Below are positions 12,001 to 18,000 of a stretch of DNA of 21,605 nt, piece by piece. A program made the position numbers and the translations under genes. The DNA is from Planctomycetaceae bacterium (GTDB lineage: Bacteria > Planctomycetota > Planctomycetia > Pirellulales > Thermoguttaceae): contig JAIRYX010000136.1 of NCBI GenBank assembly GCA_031267635.1, positions 1-21,605 of the forward strand, in the 5' to 3' direction. Positions within the stretch are counted from its first letter, which is position 1, and every line of letters starts with the position of its first letter. Under the pieces are notes generated by a model, which did not search any database, was not told the origin of the DNA, and saw nothing but the letters and a program-made list of their open reading frames with translations.

Positions 12001-15000
12001 AAACGTCCTGCGGAATCGAAAACCCACAATGTCAAGTCGGGACGCGCAAGCGAATCGCCGGCATAGTCAATGTCAAATACCGCCGACCAAATATTTCCGG
12101 GGTTATTGGAACCGGCAATCATTTGCAAACCGCGATAATTCAAGTCAAATTTATACCAATCAACTTGATTAAGCGTTGTCATATAACCGGAAACGCTGAT
12201 TGTTCCTTTGTCGGCTTCGAGCAGATTTCCGACGTCTGCTGCCGACGCGAAAGAACTTCCGGCAACATTGGTATATTCGCCTTGAATCGGGGAATGTTGA
12301 GGAAAACCAATCGCTTCAATGCCGTTGGTGGCGTAACGAATATCGGCATAAGTGACCGTAACGCCCGGCACTTCGTCCAATTCCTGTAAACGAACTTGTA
12401 ACGTGTAACTGCCGCTTGTATTGGGCAAATTGACCAAGCCGGTGTTTTTCGGATTGAACGTCAATTCCACGCCGTCGAGAACAATGTAACTTAAAATATC
12501 GTTATTGCCATCCACTGTGTAAGCAATCCGCGCCGTTACAAAAGAAAGTCCGGCGTTATTGATGGCGTCAATGACCGCCTGCTGCTTTGCCGCTTCGGTA
12601 TTTTCAACGCCGTACATCGGAATAATGTAATTGCCATACAAGTCTTGTCTGGTTGTTCCCTCTGACGGCGCTCTCTCGTAATCGAAAATAAACGAAACCG
12701 AAAGACGCGAATGATCCATATCTGTTTTATCAGGGTTGGGATATTCAATCGCAAACGTTTGATCGTCGCTCTGGCTTGCGGAAAGATTCTCCAAACCGGA
12801 GATCCCCAACGCGCTTCGGACGCGAACATAATATTCATTTCCCGGTCCCGGAACGATAAACCGCAACCCCGGATCGCGCTGATTGATGGTGTAATGATCT
12901 AAACGATTCCAACGGTCTTTGTTTAATGTGAATGCCTGAACGTTTTCATACGCTTCCACCGATCCGTAACCGTATTCTTCCATGTAAGCGTTATCGGAAC
13001 GCGCCAACACTACGCCGTTTTTATCAATAATTTCAATAATCAAATCCAATTCGCGCATAGTGCTGTCAATATCCACCCAAATCTCTGTTCCGGGCGTCGC
13101 ATAAAATTGGTAAACGTCCGCTTCATACGCTCGGTCGCTCTGAATCGAACCGTAAATTTCATAACCGAGATGATAAGTATCGTCGCCGTTTTTATCTTCG
13201 GTCGCAAGATAGCCGAGAAATTGCGAGTTTTCCGGCGTTCCGTTTTGCTCGTTATCTTTAACCTTTGCGTTGCCTTCTTGTTCGGAAATGACAAGAATAT
13301 TTCGGTCATTGGAATAACTGTCAAACTTAATGCTTCTCCAATCGCCCGCTTGTCCCGTTTCATTAGGCGATGTTTTTTTATTATTATTGACGTCGAACAT
13401 AACCTGTTTTTTGAGGTCAAATCCCGCGCCAATCGTATCGTCTTTGAGCGAAGTCAAAACGACCGGATATTTCGGCACGCCGATAATTTGAATCGCTCCG
13501 CCGATTCGATTTTCATTTTCAGACGGCGTTCCATACGTTGTAAAACCGGCATTATTCCCCAATAATTTAATCACAAGAGAATTTGCCGGCGCACTCATCA
13601 AAAGCAATCCGCCTTTGGTGTGGAAATCCGGTACGCGGATTTCGTTGTAAAGAACATGCGCAATATCCGCGTCGTCCCAAATTCCCGCGACCGTCAACGT
13701 TTCGCCGCGAATCACCATACCGTTAACGCTGTTTCCCGTGAAACGGTTGTTACGAACCAACGCACCGTAGTTGTCGTTGTATTCGCTGTAATTGGAAATC
13801 AGACCGGTACTGCGTCCCCAATCAATGACTGATTCATCCGACAACGAATTGGCGTTAATGCTAATAACAGCCATCGCGTTGGCGGCATTTGTTATGCCGT
13901 TTGAATTATTGAAAAATTCATTATTCACAATCACCGGCTGCGAACCACGAACAAAAATCACCGACGGCGTAGCGGAGCGATAACCGGTGTTTCCCGATGT
14001 TCCGGCAACCGTACTGCGGATTGTTCCTGTGTTATATTCAAAGCGACTGTCGGCAATACGGACGTCCGCTTGTTGAATTTCTATCGGATTGAACGCTACC
14101 GTACTTCCGCCAACTTCTGAATTTCCACCCGCAAACGCAAGGACAATATGGTCTAAACTTCCCGACGAATTAGGTCCGAAATAAATTCCCGCCCAATTGC
14201 CCGTTTGCGGCAAATACGGTTGAGCATTGGGGTTTTGAATGTTTGCGGAAAACGTTGTGTAAGTGCCGCCCGCACCGTAACGCACGTCATGCAGTGAAGT
14301 CATAATAATCGGATGCGCTGCGGTTCCTTCAGCGAGAATCTGCGCGCCCATTTCCGCTTCAATGCGTGAGCCATAAGACTTGATAATAATTCCCGGATCA
14401 ATCATCAAACGACCTGCGGAATTACCTTTGACAAGTCCCGTGCCGATGATTTCTAATTTTGTTCCAGTACTCGAAAGCTGAATCGTTTTGGTTTCAACGG
14501 TCGTTGTTAAAATCCAACTCTCATCGGTGGGACCCCAATTCCCATACCTATAGAAGTATAAAGTATCTTTCAATTTAGCAACAACATCAGCAATACTGTC
14601 CGTTGAAAGAATGTCAACTCTAATACTTCCCAAGCTATAGTTTTCAATACTATTATTAACGTAGTTGTATGTGTGATGTTGTCCTGGATCAACACCAGCA
14701 CCGCTATTCGGTTGGTCAAGAACATTAAATTCAATTTCATAACGCATCCTAACAGCTATATTATTCCATACTTCATTGTAAATCAGTTCAAACATTTCAC
14801 CGTCTTGGGGCATGTCTTTTAATGTCAAACTATTAAAAGATGCGGAATGCCACGAAGTATTAAACGGTGAATTATCAAATTTGAGAACAACGGCAAAATA
14901 CCGAACAACCGTTTGTATTTCAGCAATAACACTTTGAACGGTATCAGTTCTTGAGTCAAATTTCACAGCGATTCGTCCCGCCCGAACAGTTCCGCCCGCA

Positions 15001-18000
15001 GCAAGGTCATTGAATTCAAATTCCTGACCATATAAGGTAAATATCTCACCGTCGGCAGGTAAATTTTTCAAAACAAAATTGCCGATTTGAGTTCCCGCCA
15101 AATCAAAATTGACGCTGTAAATCGTATCGCTTACTTCCGCATCAATTTTAAACGGTTTGACTAATTGAGATACTCCATTTATAAGAGTGTTATATTGAGA
15201 ATTTAAAGTCAGGTTAGCAAAATATTGCGGATTATTATACTCGTCAGTTTTGTATTTTTGAAGGAATTTAGTATCCTGAATAACACTGCTCGGGATATAT
15301 TTTTTATAGTTGGCAGGATCGCTCAACGCTTTGATTACAATAACCAATTTTTGTTGAACTTCTGCGAGCGTATCGGTCGAGTTAATATCAACCTGAACAT
15401 GTCCTTGTTGAACGCCGTCATGGTTGGATTTATCAACGTGGTTGAACTCGAATGTCAACGAGGTCGTTCCGTCACTTAACGTAAAATATTCGCCGTCAGC
15501 CGGAACGCTATTTAATAACAATGAATTGTCAAAAATTCCGTCGTTATCCGCATTAACTTGCGACGTTAGTTGAGAAAAAGGATACTGTTGATCAACAACA
15601 GACAACGATGGAGCCATTACCTTTACGGTTCCATTGGGAAGTTGAGCATTTGAAACATAATATTCCGTGTAAGCTCCTTGAACAATAAGGTTTTCCTGTA
15701 AAATGTGGACAATATCAGTATCGTCAAAACGAACATAACCGGTTGCTTTCACAGAAACGCCGGTGGAGTCGGTCGTGGTTTTTGCCCGAACATACATACC
15801 GTTTTCCGAATTACCGGTGATGGTATTTCCATAAATCGCAGGTCCGACACGGTCGTAATCCAACGTGTAGGCAACATTGTGATCCCACGATTCAAAACGA
15901 GTTTCTTCAAAACTGGTAATATCCGCAGAAATCGCGGCTTCTTTGGATTTCGTAATTTTGTTGTAAGTAACGGTCGGTCTTGCCGAAGTCAAATTGATCG
16001 GCGAGTAAATCGAATTGGCGGGCGTTCCCACCGCCGTTCCGCCACCGTAAGTAAATTCAGCATGATTGATGTAATTGAGGAATATTCCCTGTTCTTCAAG
16101 AACTTCACGTTGCGTCTTGCCGGATGCCGGATCATAAGTATTGATAAATTCGTAATCCAAATCGTTGCGGATAGAAATACCGCCCCAGTCGCCGACGTCA
16201 ACCGCCGTATTCAAATTGGAAGACGACGTTCCCAACGTTTTGTCATAAAACGACGTGAAATAAACGCTGTGTGCAGGCGTACCGAGAACCTGAATCGAAC
16301 CGCCGCTTCGGTCATCGTTATAAGTGAAACTGCCGACGTTAATGTTGACGCCCGCAAATTTGAGAACCACGCCTTCGTCGATAACAACCGTTACGCCTCG
16401 CGGAATATCAAATGTCGCACCGTCGGACAAAATAGTGTTTGTATTATCTTTTGTCCGTCTTCCGATTTCATAAGCAACGTTATTCGTTAAGTTCGTGGCG
16501 TCATCTTCAAAATTGTTTCCGACAATTCGGATAATATCGCCTTCTTTTGCAACATTGAGAGCCGCTTGAATCGTGTTGTAAGGACGAGTGAGAGAACCGT
16601 TTCCTCCTGCGGAAGCAACTTTGTCAACATAAATCGTTTTGTCTTGTGTCTGAACATTGAACCAGAAGTCATAAACGCCGCCGGGCGTTCCGTCATGATC
16701 GCCGTCGAAAATGACATTCGTGGAATCGGCCAGGTTTGTTTTAATATCTTTTTTATCTTCGTAAGTGGTTGAGTCGTTAGGGTTCACACCGTTCGGCGTG
16801 AAATTAAGCCGTAATTCATAATTTCCCGATGTTGTTCCGCCTTCGCCGGAATTTTCAATTTCAGGATTATAACGATCATTGCCGGACGCCGAAACGCCGA
16901 TAAAATATGTTCCTTCGGCAAGATACAATTCCAGGAAAGAATCTTTTCCGAAGTAATTGTCATTTCTGGCAATCGTTTCATATGTAATTTTTCCGTCGTC
17001 TGTTTTGATTTGTTTATAAAGCGTAATCGTCGCGTCGAGAAGCGACGCCGCGTTTTGACGTTCCGCGTAAATTTCCGCGCTAAACATACCGCGTTTTTCG
17101 ACGGTAAATTGGTAAAGGTCAACGTCAATGCTATCGGGGCGATATTCATATTGTCCGTGAATAATATCGTAATCGTCGGGATAAAGTTGGTCGGCGTCGG
17201 TACCGGACGTTCCCATAATCGCGCCGTCAACAAGGTCGCTCGCACCGCTTAAACCAATGCTGTATCCAATATTTTTCATCGCGGTAACAAACCAGTCGCC
17301 GCCGTAAATATCAGTCCATTTTTCTGCTTTATCCATAATAACCAACGGGTAAACATTTTGGGTACTTGTTAGCCGTATGCTTTCTCCATCAAGAGATTGT
17401 CTGTATAACAACAGCTCTCCTTCATTCGATTGAGTTAAATCACTGATGTTTATCAACGAGAATGCCTTTCCGTAAAGCCCTGCATCTCCTCCTTCAACCG
17501 AAGTATAACGAGAAATATAGTGCGATGTTTCAGCATCGTACCATTGCGGTATCGCTTGCAAGTTACCGGTAGCAATGATTGTTCCGCGAGGATTCGCCGT
17601 ATCGGTATCTTCGATAAACTCAATACCAAGATAACGGGAATACAATTGGAAAATTTGCCGCGCAAGATTCTTTTGCGCTTCTGTGATTTCATTAGTAATC
17701 GGAGAACCGTTATTATCATAACCGATAACCGCTTTGAAATTATAATACTGAATCGTCGGACCATCGGTCGAATCTTTGTCTGCGCCAATCGTATCGCCGT
17801 CCACATGAGTATTGCCGTTTTTACCGTTTTCATCATTTTCATTATCGAAACCGTAATTGATGGGCAAGTCGCTATGTCCGGGTTCATCTCTTGCGCCGGG
17901 ATATTCAATCGGGTCGTATTTCGGATCGATCTGTCCGTGAATAATCAAACTTTGCGGCGCAGTAGCGGTCGTATCCAATTGTCCCGCTAAATTGAACGAC

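Noticed and set aside
12536..17908. Minus-strand open frames such as 12536-12838, 13040-13432, 16784-17245 and 17453-17908
   Set aside because: They overlap the giant gene in a different frame and show no motifs; the giant frame has coherent domains throughout.
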